In this document: positions 46,331-56,230 of the stretch, in pieces
How the letters are laid out: each line of letters starts with the position of its first letter
Numbering within the stretch: the stretch's first letter is position 1
Assembly (NCBI RefSeq): GCF_017874735.1
Contig: NZ_JAGGLV010000001.1
Location: forward strand, 1 to 64,000
DNA: 64,000 bases
Direction of reading: 5' to 3'
DNA from: Paenibacillus silagei
Lineage (GTDB): Bacteria; Bacillota; Bacilli; Paenibacillales; Paenibacillaceae
Program-made: the position numbers and the translations under genes
The notes under the pieces: generated by a model
Told to the model about the DNA's origin: nothing
The model's database searches: none
The model's input: the letters and a program-made list of their open reading frames with translations, nothing else

Positions 46331-47498
46331 CGGCATCCCCCTCCGTCTTAGCGGCACTCACCAGAGGGTCGCCTTGTCCAAGAACAAGGCTCCTGGCTAC
46401 GATATCGCCGTCACTCTGCATCAGCAGCTTGACCACTGCCCCCGGCTTGTACTGTCTGAATAACTCATTAACATCGACAAGTGAAGTTACCCGATGTCCG
46501 TCTATGGCATACAGTGCATCTCCCGTAGTGATTCCTGCCTTGCGCGCTTCTGCCGTAAGCACCTTCGTCACCGTCAAGGGCTCCTGCCCCGGCAGTCCGA
46601 CAATTACGGGCCAGCTCTCCTCAAGCTCAATTCCTAGGCTCGGACGCCGGACCTCTCCATATTGGAGCAGCTGATTCATGATGTACTTCACCGTATCTGC
46701 GGGAATCGAGAAGCCCATATTTTCCACACCCACAGCTGCGAACTTCATACTGTTAACCCCGAGTACCTCCCCCTTCATATTGACCAGCGGTCCTCCGCTG
46801 TTGCCGGGATTGATGGCCGTATCGCTCTGGATCAGCCGGTACGCCGCATCTACCGAACGGTTAAGACCGCTGATCACGCCTACAGTAGCCGAATTTCTCA
46901 GGGAAAAAGAGATCGGTGTCCCGATCGCTATAACCTTTTCGCCTACCTGAAGATTGGCGGCACTGCCTGCGAAGGTTGCGGGCTTTAGGGCTTTGGCTTT
47001 GATTTTGACCAGTGCAAGATCACTGAATTCATCCGAGTATGTATCTGTGATGTTATAGCTCGTCCCGTCTGAGGTGACCACTACCGCCTTCTCCAGCCCG
47101 GCCATCACATGGGCATTGGTAATGATCCATCCGTCTGCTCTGACGATAATCCCGGAGCCGTGGGTCAGATTGTAACGGTCATCCGGTCCGCCGGTTTCTC
47201 CGCCCGCTTTGCCGATAATGCCGACTACAGACGGCGAGACTCTGCTTATGATTTGCGGAACCGGGTCTACTGCTACGGGCTGGCTCCATTGCCCCTTGCT
47301 CTCCTTGTGCACCGTACCTGCTTGTCCGGCCTTCATTACGTTGACAGCCGTGCCTCTCTCAGCCTCTAATGTCCCTATCCCGCTGTAGACCGCCCCATGA
47401 ACAACACCGGCTGGACTTATGAATCCCGACAACACCAACAGCATAGTGCCCAGCAGTACTACCCTACTTCGGGCAGTCCAGTTCCTCCCCATTCCCAT
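46311..47498 (-). CDS. HtrA/DegP-type serine protease with PDZ domain
   Basis: 395 residues. Unlike Bacillus HtrA membrane anchors it has a signal-peptide-like start (residues 11-35, cleaved near VHGA). Trypsin-like triad: H130 (WIITNAHV), D160 (FSDLALVKI), S234 (NPGNSGGPL). One C-terminal PDZ (about 285-375, PSLGIELEESW, AGITTGDALYAIDG). Degrades or refolds exported proteins. First gene of a two-gene operon with the stalk protein. Confidence 0.92.
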   Translation of the reverse strand: MGMGRNWTARSRVVLLGTMLLVLSGFISPAGVVHGAVYSGIGTLEAERGTAVNVMKAGQAGTVHKESKGQWSQPVAVDPVPQIISRVSPSVVGIIGKAGGETGGPDDRYNLTHGSGIIVRADGWIITNAHVMAGLEKAVVVTSDGTSYNITDTYSDEFSDLALVKIKAKALKPATFAGSAANLQVGEKVIAIGTPISFSLRNSATVGVISGLNRSVDAAYRLIQSDTAINPGNSGGPLVNMKGEVLGVNSMKFAAVGVENMGFSIPADTVKYIMNQLLQYGEVRRPSLGIELEESWPVIVGLPGQEPLTVTKVLTAEARKAGITTGDALYAIDGHRVTSLVDVNELFRQYKPGAVVKLLMQSDGDIVARSLVLGQGDPLVSAAKTEGDADDQTTE

Positions 47499-47545
47499 GG
47501 CTCTCCCCTTCTTTCCTGCGCGCGAAGCATATAGATTCTTATCTT

Positions 47546-47593
47546 CAAAAAAAGACGCCTTTAGGATCGCCGCTGGCGGTAAAGGTGTCTTTA
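47546..47593 (-). terminator. Terminator of small membrane protein gene
   Basis: AAAGACACCTTTA pairs with TAAAGGCGTCTTT, followed by a T-run on the minus strand. It lies 37 nt past the stop and upstream of htrA. Confidence 0.9.
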
Positions 47594-47629
47594 AGATGAG
47601 TCTGCCTCTGAGGTTATGTGTGCCTTACT

Positions 47630-47839
47630 CTAGCTGAACCAGTTCATAATCATTGCATAATCGGATACCACAAAAACCAGCAGGCTTACCACTGCAAAAC
47701 CGATGGCAAATTTGTTCTTCTGCGGAGCTCTAAGCAGCCGGACCACACCGATAAGTATCAGGATCGTGAATACAATCATAAACGCATCGAAGGTATGAAA
47801 TTTAGACGGTTCTTGCGCGGCAGCTTCTGCAAGCAGCAT
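47630..47839 (-). CDS. Small two-helix membrane protein
   Basis: 69 residues. A GGGAGGG site 6 nt before the ATG, its own promoter and its own terminator make this a real gene despite its length. Helices at about 19-36 and 44-63 (FMIVFTILILIGVVRLL; FAIGFAVVSLLVFVVSDYAMI). Possibly DUF2759-like, a short Bacillales membrane family, but I am not sure. Function unknown. Confidence 0.75.
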   Translation of the reverse strand: MLLAEAAAQEPSKFHTFDAFMIVFTILILIGVVRLLRAPQKNKFAIGFAVVSLLVFVVSDYAMIMNWFS

Positions 47840-47896
47840 GGCAATCCCTCCCTGAGAGTGTTGTCAAGCAAGTTTCTCTAATCCATATCACCTTCT

Positions 47897-47925
47897 ATGT
47901 TATCGTTACCATTTCCGTCACGCAA
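47897..47925 (-). promoter_or_regulatory. Candidate promoter of small membrane protein gene
   Basis: On the minus strand TTGCGT (47925-47920), 17 nt, TAACAT (47902-47897), about 58 nt before the ATG. The remaining 47.93-48.23 kb holds nothing else I can support. Confidence 0.45.
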
Positions 47926-48235
47926 TAGAAATATTTCAAAAACGGTGTATTTGTCACAAAAAATATTCCTCGTGGCTAAATCGCGCCTCGGATTGGCGAT
48001 ATTTATCATTGACCACCGTTGTTTTTTTAATTTTCAAGGAGCCAATCCACCTCAATCCAGCCTACAGCTGCTGCTATCCATTCAACGTAAAAGCTTCTCA
48101 TTGAATCTTACGGCGGACAGGCTCTAGATATGCCTATATCACTTGTCGGCTGTCTGTTTAATTTTCTTATATTATAGTGTTACAATCAATCCTGAATTCA
48201 GAATACAGGTTAGTAGAAAGAACGGTGACATCCGC

Positions 48236-48475
48236 TTGAAATACATCGAATTCGGAATCGGAAACACGTGGCTGGTGCGAACAGAGATTGAACAGCCGGA
48301 TGGCACTAAGGTCGAAGTACAGGGAATCGTCCGGCCAGTTATCTTCCGTTCCTTCTACATCCGGGTCTGGATCGGAAAAACCGTCTGGATCGCAGACTCA
48401 CGGGAAGGGTTCAAACGGGGATCTAAAACTACCCGCCGTTTTAAGATTATCCTGGGCATCCGTAGTGAGTTGTAG
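48236..48475 (+). CDS. DUF3977 family protein
   Basis: I start at TTG 48236 (preceded by GGTGA), because KYIEFGIGNTWLVRTE is where family members begin. The open frame runs back to 48143 without a site. 79 residues: IVRPVIFRSFYIRVWIGKTVWIADSREGFKR is the conserved core. Cytoplasmic, function unknown. No terminator is visible directly after it. Confidence 0.75.
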   Translation: MKYIEFGIGNTWLVRTEIEQPDGTKVEVQGIVRPVIFRSFYIRVWIGKTVWIADSREGFKRGSKTTRRFKIILGIRSEL

Positions 48476-48627
48476 CGGGGAGCAGATCATGTAAAATCCT
48501 GACCGGATAACATTACTGTTGTGCGTTTTTTTTGCTTACTTAAAGAATGCATTCTGTTCGTAGCGAACCCTCAGAGATAAGTGTATACTGTGCAACTAAA
48601 AACAATGATACGGAAGGCTTTCCAATT

Positions 48628-48763
48628 CTAATTGTAGTTTGTACAACTACATTTGCCCGAATGGGCGAAAATCCAGGTATAGAGGCATTTTAATTGCACG
48701 AAATACAGCTAAACAGAGATTCGGCGCCACATCCGGCGATTTAGTTGTACAGATTGCAATTAA
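48628..48763. repeat. Three-copy 24-nt dispersed/inverted repeat
   Basis: Copies at 48628-48651 (+), 48690-48713 (+) and 48740-48763 (-) share TAATTG, then RTACARCTA near the end (copy 2 and inverted copy 3 agree at 18 of 24 positions; copy 1 is close to copy 3). The outer pair are inverted, so the segment can fold into a ~135-nt hairpin. The rest of 48476-48840 has no gene. Confidence 0.6.
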
Positions 48764-48841
48764 GCCTCCCCTTGCACCTAATCAGCGCGCGCGTCCTGGC
48801 TCCCATTATGTATGAAGCGTGTGAAACCTGCCGCAATATTA

Positions 48842-48892
48842 AAATACCCCGTGCCCCCTTTGTAAGAAGGGGCATGGGGTATTCGGGTTAAT
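48842..48892 (-). terminator. Terminator of uvrA
   Basis: AATACCCC-TGCCCC pairs with GGGGCA-GGGGTATT around a short loop, with TATTTTAAT after it on the minus strand. Long, GC-rich stem. Confidence 0.9.
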
Positions 48893-48926
48893 GAGGTTAT
48901 TAGGTTTTATACCGCTCTTCCTACAT

Positions 48927-51803
48927 TTAAACCGTCTCCGAAGGCTGCAGTTCCATAGCCTTCGTGCGTTCCGTATCACGGATCAGGACAGGCTTCAGGT
49001 AGCGGCCGGTGTAGGATTCTTCAACGCTAATCAGCTTCTCTGGTGTTCCGGTAGCAAGGACGGTACCGCCGCCGCTGCCGCCTTCCGGCCCCATATCGAT
49101 GATGTAATCAGCTGTCTTGATGACATCGAGATTATGCTCGATAACCAGAACCGATTCGCCGGAATCGACCAGGCGGTGCAGTACCTCAAGCAGACGCCCG
49201 ATGTCGTCCACATGCAGACCGGTTGTCGGCTCATCCAGGATATACAGCGTCTTACCGGTGCTGCGGCGGTACAGCTCGGAAGCCAGCTTCACACGCTGGG
49301 CCTCACCGCCGGACAGGGTGGTTCCCGGTTGGCCGATGTTGATATAGCCCAGGCCTACATCCAGCAAGGTCTGCATTTTGCGGTGAATCTTCGGAATATT
49401 CTTGAAGAACTCCGTTGCATCCTCCACCGTCATCTCCAGCACATCCGAGATATTATTGCCTTTATATTTCACTTCCAGCGTTTCGCGGTTATAGCGTTTG
49501 CCTTTGCAGACCTCACAAGGAACGTATACATCCGGCAGGAAGTGCATCTCAATCTTGATAATGCCGTCTCCACGGCACGCCTCACAGCGGCCGCCCTTCA
49601 CATTGAAGCTGAAGCGCCCCTTCTGGAAGCCACGCACCTTGGCCTCGTTCGTCTTGGAGAACAGATCACGGATATCATCGAACACACCTGTATACGTAGC
49701 CGGATTAGAGCGCGGTGTACGCCCGATCGGGGACTGGTCAATTTCGATGACCTTGTCCAGATTCTCCAGGCCGCGGATTTCTTTGTGCAAGCCGGGACGG
49801 ACCTTGACCGCCTTGTTCAACTGGCGGGCCAGACTCTTGTAGAGAATCTCGTTAATAAGCGAAGACTTGCCGGAGCCGGACACGCCGGTTACTGCTGTGA
49901 AGACACCGAGCGGAATCTTTACATTCACATTCTTCAGGTTATTCTCCTTCGCTCCACGGATCTCGATCCAGCGTTCATTATCGGTTGGCCGCCGCTTGGA
50001 AGTCACCGGGATGAATTTACGTCCGCTCAAGTATTCCCCGGTCAGGGAACCCGGGTCCTTCATAATCTCCTCCGGGGTCCCCTGAGCAATGACCTGTCCG
50101 CCGTGTTTGCCGGCACCCGGTCCAATGTCGATAATATAGTCAGCCGCCATCATGGTATCCTCATCATGCTCAACGACGATGAGCGTATTACCGAGGTCGC
50201 GCATATGGGCAAGCGTGGCAATCAGCCGGTCATTGTCCCGCTGATGCAGGCCGATACTTGGCTCATCCAGAATATAGAGGACACCCATCAGACTGGAGCC
50301 GATCTGGGTAGCCAGCCTGATGCGCTGGGCTTCCCCGCCGGATAATGAGCCTGCTGCCCGGCTAAGGGTCAGATAGTTCAGCCCCACATTCACCAGGAAG
50401 CCGAGCCGGCTGCTGATTTCCTTGAGGATCAGATTGGCAATCGCTGTTTCTTTCTCACTAAGCTTGAGATCTGCGAAGAAGTCCAGGCAATCTCCAATCG
50501 AAAGATCCGTCACATCCGCAACATTCTGCTCATTGATGGTCACCGCCAGAATCTCTTTCTTGAGCCGCTTGCCCTTGCAAGAATGACAAGGCTTGGCGCT
50601 CATGAAGCCTTCAATGAACTCACGGATACCTTCGGAGGCTGTATCACGATACCGGCGCTCCAGATTCGGAATAATGCCCTCAAAAGCAACCAGGGCGTCT
50701 TTGCGCTGGCCGAAGTCGTTCTCATACCGGAAACGGATCTTCTCGCTGCCTGTTCCGTGCAGCAGCTTGTTCATATGCTCCGGCGACAGGCTGCTTACCG
50801 GTACATTCTGCGGAATCTTGAAATGCTCGCACACCGATTTCAGGAACTGCGGATAGTAGTTCGAGGTACTGCCTGTCCAGGCCAGGAAAGCCCCTTCTTC
50901 AATGGACTTCTCCATATCCGGAATCAGCAGATCGGGATCGACTACCATATTCATCCCCAGCCCGTCACACTCAGGGCAGGCCCCGAATGGACTGTTGAAG
51001 GAGAACATACGCGGCGCCAGCTCTTCTATGCTGAATCCGCAGACCGGACAAGCAAAGCTTGCACTGAACAGCAGCTCTTCCTGGCCCATCACATCAACGA
51101 GAATCTGACCACCCGACAGCTTCAGTGCAGTTTCAAGCGAATCGGTAAGCCGGGTTTCAATATCATCCTTAATTACAATCCGGTCAACAACAACCTCAAT
51201 CGTATGCTTTTTATTCTTCTCCAGTACAATATCTTCCGTCACTTCGCGCAGCTCACCATCCACACGTACACGGACGAAGCCTTGCTTCGAGATATCTGTG
51301 AACAGGCCCTTATGCTCACCCTTACGGCCGGAAATGACCGGGGCCAGAATCTGCAGACGGGTCTTCTCCGGGTATTGCATGATCCGGTCCACCATCTGTT
51401 CAACGGTCTGCGAAGTGATCTCTATGCCATGATCCGGACAATGCGGATGGCCGATCCGGGCAAAGAGCAGCCGCAGATAGTCATAGATCTCGGTAACCGT
51501 CCCTACCGTGGAACGCGGGTTACGGCTAGTCGTCTTCTGGTCAATCGATATGGCCGGGGAGAGTCCGTCGATGGAATCTACATCCGGCTTCTCCATCTGG
51601 CCCAGGAACTGGCGTGCATAGGCAGACAACGACTCGACATACCGGCGTTGACCCTCGGCGTAGATGGTATCGAAGGCCAGGGAGGATTTGCCCGAACCGC
51701 TCAGTCCCGTCAGCACGACGAAGCGGTCACGCGGAATCGTTACGTCAATGTTCTTGAGGTTATGGGCCCTCGCGCCCTTGATTACTATACTTTCATGTGC
51801 CAA
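48927..51803 (-). CDS. uvrA: Excinuclease ABC subunit A
   Basis: The damage-recognition ATPase of nucleotide excision repair. 958 residues, TTG start behind AAAGGAGAGG. Two ABC modules: Walker [10 protein letters not shown] (N) and GVSGSGKSS (C), signatures [12 protein letters not shown] and [12 protein letters not shown], zinc modules [16 protein letters not shown] and [14 protein letters not shown]. Downstream of uvrB, but separated by 485 bp of repeats. Confidence 0.98.
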   Translation of the reverse strand: MAHESIVIKGARAHNLKNIDVTIPRDRFVVLTGLSGSGKSSLAFDTIYAEGQRRYVESLSAYARQFLGQMEKPDVDSIDGLSPAISIDQKTTSRNPRSTVGTVTEIYDYLRLLFARIGHPHCPDHGIEITSQTVEQMVDRIMQYPEKTRLQILAPVISGRKGEHKGLFTDISKQGFVRVRVDGELREVTEDIVLEKNKKHTIEVVVDRIVIKDDIETRLTDSLETALKLSGGQILVDVMGQEELLFSASFACPVCGFSIEELAPRMFSFNSPFGACPECDGLGMNMVVDPDLLIPDMEKSIEEGAFLAWTGSTSNYYPQFLKSVCEHFKIPQNVPVSSLSPEHMNKLLHGTGSEKIRFRYENDFGQRKDALVAFEGIIPNLERRYRDTASEGIREFIEGFMSAKPCHSCKGKRLKKEILAVTINEQNVADVTDLSIGDCLDFFADLKLSEKETAIANLILKEISSRLGFLVNVGLNYLTLSRAAGSLSGGEAQRIRLATQIGSSLMGVLYILDEPSIGLHQRDNDRLIATLAHMRDLGNTLIVVEHDEDTMMAADYIIDIGPGAGKHGGQVIAQGTPEEIMKDPGSLTGEYLSGRKFIPVTSKRRPTDNERWIEIRGAKENNLKNVNVKIPLGVFTAVTGVSGSGKSSLINEILYKSLARQLNKAVKVRPGLHKEIRGLENLDKVIEIDQSPIGRTPRSNPATYTGVFDDIRDLFSKTNEAKVRGFQKGRFSFNVKGGRCEACRGDGIIKIEMHFLPDVYVPCEVCKGKRYNRETLEVKYKGNNISDVLEMTVEDATEFFKNIPKIHRKMQTLLDVGLGYINIGQPGTTLSGGEAQRVKLASELYRRSTGKTLYILDEPTTGLHVDDIGRLLEVLHRLVDSGESVLVIEHNLDVIKTADYIIDMGPEGGSGGGTVLATGTPEKLISVEESYTGRYLKPVLIRDTERTKAMELQPSETV

Positions 51804-51864
51804 CGGTACCTCTCCTTTAAGAGAAAATTAAAATTCGAAACATTACCTTTCGATCCCTCCCAAA

Positions 51865-51884
51865 CCCTCCCTTCCAAGGGAGGG
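51865..51884. other. Perfect hairpin upstream of uvrA
   Basis: CCCTCCCTT and AAGGGAGGG pair perfectly around CC, about 60 nt before uvrA. On the minus strand it is followed by TTTGGGAGGG. It could end uvrB transcripts or be part of an intergenic repeat family. The 485-bp gap holds this, a GC-rich stretch, and the tandem repeat at 52034. Confidence 0.55.
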
Positions 51885-52033
51885 CCCCAAGGGTTGCACC
51901 CTCTGGACACCCGCAAACTTGGCGGAAGGAATTAGGCGGGTGGATGGACGACTACTGGGGCATTAGGCCCGCTAACCCCTACGGGGCCGCTATACTTACA
52001 GAGCAGGGTACGGCTCGCTTCCGCTTGCCGCAG

Positions 52034-52223
52034 ACGCTGTCCCTTCGGGATTCGCGCTAAGGGCTTAACTGCACACTCTCCTTACGGGATACGTGCTTAG
52101 GGCTTGAGTGCACGCTGTCCCTTCGGGATTCGCGCTAAAGCTTAACGGCACGCTGTCCCTCCGGGATACGCGCTAAAGCTTAACTGCGGGCTGTTCCTGC
52201 GGAATGCGCTAAGAGCCTTAATC
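52034..52223. repeat. 38-39 bp tandem repeat, five degenerate units
   Basis: Units begin at 52034, 52073, 52112, 52150 and 52188. Each carries a form of GTCCCTTCGGGATTCGCGC followed by CTAAGGGCTTAACTGC. Both halves are palindromic (TCCC-TTC-GGGA; TAAG-GG-CTTA), so each unit can form two small hairpins. The fifth unit is decayed. It lies between uvrB and uvrA and has no ribosome site. Confidence 0.85.
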
Positions 52224-52288
52224 ATACTATCTTCAAAAGGAACGGCCTAAATAGCACCGTTCCCTGGATCGTTAACTTCTCGGCCGGG

Positions 52289-54280
52289 TTACTCTGCCCG
52301 CAGCTCAAGCAAGGCATCGCGCAGCTCGGCGGCGCGCTCGAATTGCAGGTTCTTGGCGGCGTCCTTCATTTCGGCCTCCAGACGCTGCATCAGGCTCTGC
52401 TTGTCTTTCTTGTTCAGCTTGCCGCCGACACCAGTGAGGTAATCGGCCTTGGACTCGGCCACCTTGGTCGCCTCGATGATATCGCGCACCTTCTTGTTGA
52501 TGGTCGTCGGGGTAATCCCGTGCTTCTCGTTATGGGCGATTTGAATCTCGCGGCGGCGCTGGGTCTCGCTCATGGCCTTCTCCATGGAGTCCGTAATGCG
52601 GTCCCCGTACATAATGACCCGGCCCTCCGAGTTACGGGCGGCACGGCCGATCGTCTGGATCAGCGAACGCTCGGAACGGAGGAAGCCTTCCTTGTCAGCA
52701 TCCAGAATCGCAACTAGCGACACCTCCGGCAGGTCAAGACCCTCTCTGAGCAGGTTAATACCGACCAACACATGGAAGGTGCCCAGACGGAGATCACGCA
52801 GAATCGCCATACGCTCCAGTGTCTTGATATCGGAGTGCATATAACGTACCTTGATCCCAATCTCCTTGAAGTAGTCCGTCAGGTCCTCAGACATCTTCTT
52901 CGTAAGGGTGGTAACGAGAACACGCTCATCGCGTTCTACCCGGTCACGGATTTCATTGATCAGATCATCGATCTGCCCTTCGGTAGGGCGCACTTCAATG
53001 ATCGGATCAAGCAGACCGGTAGGACGGATAATCTGCTGGACCATCGTATCGCAATGCTCCATCTCATAAGGTCCCGGTGTTGCGGACACGTATACAATCT
53101 GGCTCACCTTGTCTTCGAATTCCTCGAATTGCAGCGGACGGTTATCCAGCGCAGACGGCAGGCGGAACCCGTGTTCTACAAGGACTGTCTTACGCGCACG
53201 GTCACCGTTATACATCGCCCGGATCTGCGGGAGCGTCACATGAGACTCGTCAATCACAATCAGCATGTCATCCGGGAAATAATCCATCAGTGTATAAGGA
53301 GTCGCTCCCGGCTCCCGGAAGGTAAGCGGACCGGAATAGTTCTCGATCCCCGAACAGAAGCCAACTTCCTTCATCATCTCGATATCATAACGGGTCCGCT
53401 GCTCCAGCCGCTGGGCCTCCAGCAGCTTGCCTGCTTCACGGAGCACAGCCAGCCGCTCCTCCAGCTCACGCTCAATATTAACCAGCGCTACACGCATGGT
53501 CTCTTCCTGGGTAACGAAGTGAGACGCCGGAAAAATCGCGATATGATCGCGTTCGCCGATCAGCTCGCCTGTCAGAACATCAATCTCCGTAATCCGTTCG
53601 ATCTCGTCTCCGAACAGCTCTACCCGGATCGCATGTTCGCCCTGGGATGCCGGGAAGATCTCAACGACATCCCCGCGCACACGGAACGTACCGCGCACGA
53701 AATTAATATCATTGCGCTGATACTGGATATCTACGAGCCGGCTCAGAATCTGATTACGCGGCTTCTCCATTCCGACACGCAGCGAGAGCAGCAGGCTTCC
53801 GTATTCCTGCGGCGAACCGAGACCATAAATACAGGACACACTCGCCACAATAATAACGTCACGGCGTTCGAACAGCGAGCTTGTTGCCGAGTGGCGGAGC
53901 TTGTCGATTTCTTCATTTATGCTGGAGTCTTTCTCAATGTAGGTATCGGAGGAAGGGATGTACGCCTCTGGCTGGTAGTAATCGTAGTAACTGACGAAGT
54001 AATCCACGGAATTGCTCGGAAAAAATTCTTTGAACTCACTCGCCAGCTGCGCAGCAAGCGTCTTGTTGTGCGCAATAACCAGCGTGGGGCGGTTCAACTT
54101 GGAAATCACTTGTGCGATGGTAAAGGTCTTGCCTGTACCTGTCGCTCCCAGCAGCGTCTGGTGCTTCTTGCCCTGCCGGATGCCGTCCAATAACTCTTCT
54201 ATGGCATGAGGCTGATCGCCCTGGGGTGTATACTCGGACTCCAGTGCAAAAGTCTTCGTACTGACGACAATATCACTCAT
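52289..54280 (-). CDS. uvrB: Excinuclease ABC subunit B
   Basis: 663 residues. Helicase-like: [12 protein letters not shown] (Walker A), the beta-hairpin [12 protein letters not shown] for damage verification, [27 protein letters not shown], and a C-terminal UVR motif ([20 protein letters not shown]) that binds UvrC. Divergent from motA. The usual Firmicute uvrB-uvrA order. Confidence 0.98.
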   Translation of the reverse strand: MSDIVVSTKTFALESEYTPQGDQPHAIEELLDGIRQGKKHQTLLGATGTGKTFTIAQVISKLNRPTLVIAHNKTLAAQLASEFKEFFPSNSVDYFVSYYDYYQPEAYIPSSDTYIEKDSSINEEIDKLRHSATSSLFERRDVIIVASVSCIYGLGSPQEYGSLLLSLRVGMEKPRNQILSRLVDIQYQRNDINFVRGTFRVRGDVVEIFPASQGEHAIRVELFGDEIERITEIDVLTGELIGERDHIAIFPASHFVTQEETMRVALVNIERELEERLAVLREAGKLLEAQRLEQRTRYDIEMMKEVGFCSGIENYSGPLTFREPGATPYTLMDYFPDDMLIVIDESHVTLPQIRAMYNGDRARKTVLVEHGFRLPSALDNRPLQFEEFEDKVSQIVYVSATPGPYEMEHCDTMVQQIIRPTGLLDPIIEVRPTEGQIDDLINEIRDRVERDERVLVTTLTKKMSEDLTDYFKEIGIKVRYMHSDIKTLERMAILRDLRLGTFHVLVGINLLREGLDLPEVSLVAILDADKEGFLRSERSLIQTIGRAARNSEGRVIMYGDRITDSMEKAMSETQRRREIQIAHNEKHGITPTTINKKVRDIIEATKVAESKADYLTGVGGKLNKKDKQSLMQRLEAEMKDAAKNLQFERAAELRDALLELRAE

Positions 54281-54378
54281 TTGCCCGTCTCCCCTCTATC
54301 GTCTAGAATATATGAATATATTATAATTTTAACCCTAATCATCCTTCATCCATACCAAGCTGAAAAATATGGAAGATA

Positions 54379-54392
54379 GGAATGCACGTTCC
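54379..54392. promoter_or_regulatory. LexA (SOS)-box-like palindrome
   Basis: GGAATGCACGTTCC between uvrB and motA. The Bacillus LexA box is CGAAC-N4-GTTCG; this has GAAT-N4-GTTC, so one arm is imperfect. It lies about 100 nt upstream of uvrB, further than usual. Confidence 0.35.
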
Positions 54393-54408
54393 CGTTTATT
54401 ATACAGCG

Positions 54409-54436
54409 TTGCCCAGACTGTTGCAAACCATAATAT
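54409..54436 (+). promoter_or_regulatory. Candidate promoter of motAB
   Basis: TTGCCC (54409-54414), 16 nt, TAATAT (54431-54436), 26 nt before the ATG. No SigD-type TAAA...GCCGATAA is visible. Confidence 0.4.
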
Positions 54437-54461
54437 ATAGAAATTTAAGGAGCCTGAATTT

Positions 54462-55253
54462 ATGGATTTCATTACAATACTCGGCCTGCTGGCCGGAATT
54501 GCCGCTATGATCGGCGGTTTTCTGTGGGAGGGCGGCAGCCTGTCCGGCCTGCTGCAGCCCAATGCTGCCCTGATCGTATTCGGCGGCACCCTTGCGGCTG
54601 TACTCATCAGCTTCCCGGCATCCAAGCTCCGCAGCATTCCGGCGGCGCTCCGCCTGGCTTTTGGCCGACAACGGGATACCAGCCGGGAACAAGCCGAAGA
54701 GCTGATTGCTATGGCTGCACTAACGCGGCGCGGCGGTGTTCTCGCCCTGGAGAAACGGGCAGAAGAACATCCCGATCCCTTCACCCGTGAAGGCCTGTTT
54801 CTGATTGTCGACGGCAATGACCCGGATCAGGTCCGGCAGATCCTGGAGCTTGGAATGGATGCCAAGGAGCTGAAATATGAAAGCTATGCCAAAATATTCG
54901 AAGCCGCCGGCGGCTATGCACCGACCATGGGGATTATCGGCACCGTTATGGGGCTGATCCGGGTTCTGAGCAATTTAACGGACCCTTCCAATCTGGGCGC
55001 GTCGATTGCCGTAGCTTTTACCGCAACACTCTATGGCGTAGCCAGCGCTAATCTACTCTTTTTACCCATTGCCTCCAAAATTAAATCCCGCAGCCAAAGT
55101 GAGCTGGGCAACATGGAGATGCTGCTCGTCGGCATTCTGTCCCTACAGAACGGGGATCACCCGCATCTGGTCCGTCAAAAGCTGGCCCCCTTCCTGGCAG
55201 ACGCCCCTAAACGCAGCGCCAGCACCAGCACCAATCCGGGAGAACCGCTATGA
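54462..55253 (+). CDS. motA: Flagellar motor stator protein MotA (or MotP)
   Basis: 263 residues, four transmembrane helices: two near the N-terminus (3-25, 33-52), a cytoplasmic loop with the charged region that contacts FliG, and two later (about 150-172, 180-203; GGYAPTMGIIGTVMGLI). Forms the ion channel of the stator with MotB. RBS AAGGAG. Overlaps motB by 4 bp. Proton versus sodium use cannot be decided here. Confidence 0.93.
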   Translation: MDFITILGLLAGIAAMIGGFLWEGGSLSGLLQPNAALIVFGGTLAAVLISFPASKLRSIPAALRLAFGRQRDTSREQAEELIAMAALTRRGGVLALEKRAEEHPDPFTREGLFLIVDGNDPDQVRQILELGMDAKELKYESYAKIFEAAGGYAPTMGIIGTVMGLIRVLSNLTDPSNLGASIAVAFTATLYGVASANLLFLPIASKIKSRSQSELGNMEMLLVGILSLQNGDHPHLVRQKLAPFLADAPKRSASTSTNPGEPL

Positions 55254-56146
55254 GACAAAGAAACCGCCGGCAGCGCCGCGCCGCCGCAGGGAAAGAGAGC
55301 CGGGACCGCTGGATGATTACCTATGCGGATCTGATCACGCTTCTGCTTATTTTCTTCGTGATTCTGTATGCCATGAGCAGTCTCGATTCGCAGAAATATG
55401 CCATTGTCAGCGGCTCCTTATCGGATACCTTCAAGAGCGGAAGTGCAGTACTGGAGGGCGGAAACGGCGTTCTAGAGGGCAAACAGGGAATCACTGGGAC
55501 TGGCGTTTCGAAGGGTCATAATGAAGACGGCAGCACCGCTGACACGCCTTCGGCCACAGACTCTGGGGATGCGAACGGACTCAATGGACACGGGGCAGAT
55601 ACACCTGCAGCCGGACAAGAAGGAGATGGGGCTGGACACCAGCCGTCTGCGCGCGAGCTTGCTTTTCGTGAACAGGAGGCGAAGCTGGCTGCGCTTATGG
55701 GCGTTATCACCCAATATGTGGAGGAGAATAACCTGGGTGAGCAGATTTTTGTTGCCGATAAGCCGCAGGGCATTGCCATCACGCTCAGTGACCGCTTCCT
55801 GTTCGATGCCGGTAAGGCTGAGCTGAAATCGCCTGCACTCCCTGCACTGCGCCAGCTCTCCGGCCTGTTCCGCGGCATCGGCGCCACCATCAGCATCGAA
55901 GGCCACACCGACAATGTTCCCGTGACGCCAGGCTCAGTGTACAAAGACAACTGGGAGCTATCGGGCGCCCGGGCGCTGTCCGTCCTGCGCTTTTTTCTGG
56001 ACAAAGAGGGGCTGAGCCCCGATACCTTCCAGTACGCGGGTTATGCCGATACCAGACCTGCCTACGATAATACAAGCGCCGAGGGAAAACAGCGGAACCG
56101 CCGGGTTGAACTGATTGTGCTGCGCCAGCTTCAGGAGGAAGGATAG
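55250..56146 (+). CDS. motB: Flagellar motor stator protein MotB (or MotS)
   Basis: 298 residues. The short basic cytoplasmic tail is followed by one helix with the ion-binding aspartate D27 in MITYADLITLLLIFFV. A Gly/Asp/Thr-rich plug and linker (about 65-135) is longer than usual. The C-terminal OmpA-like peptidoglycan-binding domain (about 165-295) has IEGHTDNVPV, NWELSGARALSVLRFF and NRRVELIV. Confidence 0.95.
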   Translation: MRQRNRRQRRAAAGKESRDRWMITYADLITLLLIFFVILYAMSSLDSQKYAIVSGSLSDTFKSGSAVLEGGNGVLEGKQGITGTGVSKGHNEDGSTADTPSATDSGDANGLNGHGADTPAAGQEGDGAGHQPSARELAFREQEAKLAALMGVITQYVEENNLGEQIFVADKPQGIAITLSDRFLFDAGKAELKSPALPALRQLSGLFRGIGATISIEGHTDNVPVTPGSVYKDNWELSGARALSVLRFFLDKEGLSPDTFQYAGYADTRPAYDNTSAEGKQRNRRVELIVLRQLQEEG

Positions 56147-56230
56147 CACGTAACCGCGAGCGAATCAGCTCAGATACCGGCAGGCGGCAGAAGCATATAT
56201 CCATTTGCCAATATAAGGAGATAGACCGCT

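Noticed and set aside
48891-50345. Long open frame of 484 codons opposite uvrA, and those of 450 and 473 codons opposite uvrA and uvrB
   Set aside because: Antisense shadows of highly conserved genes; their translations are low-complexity without domains, and no ribosome sites are seen.
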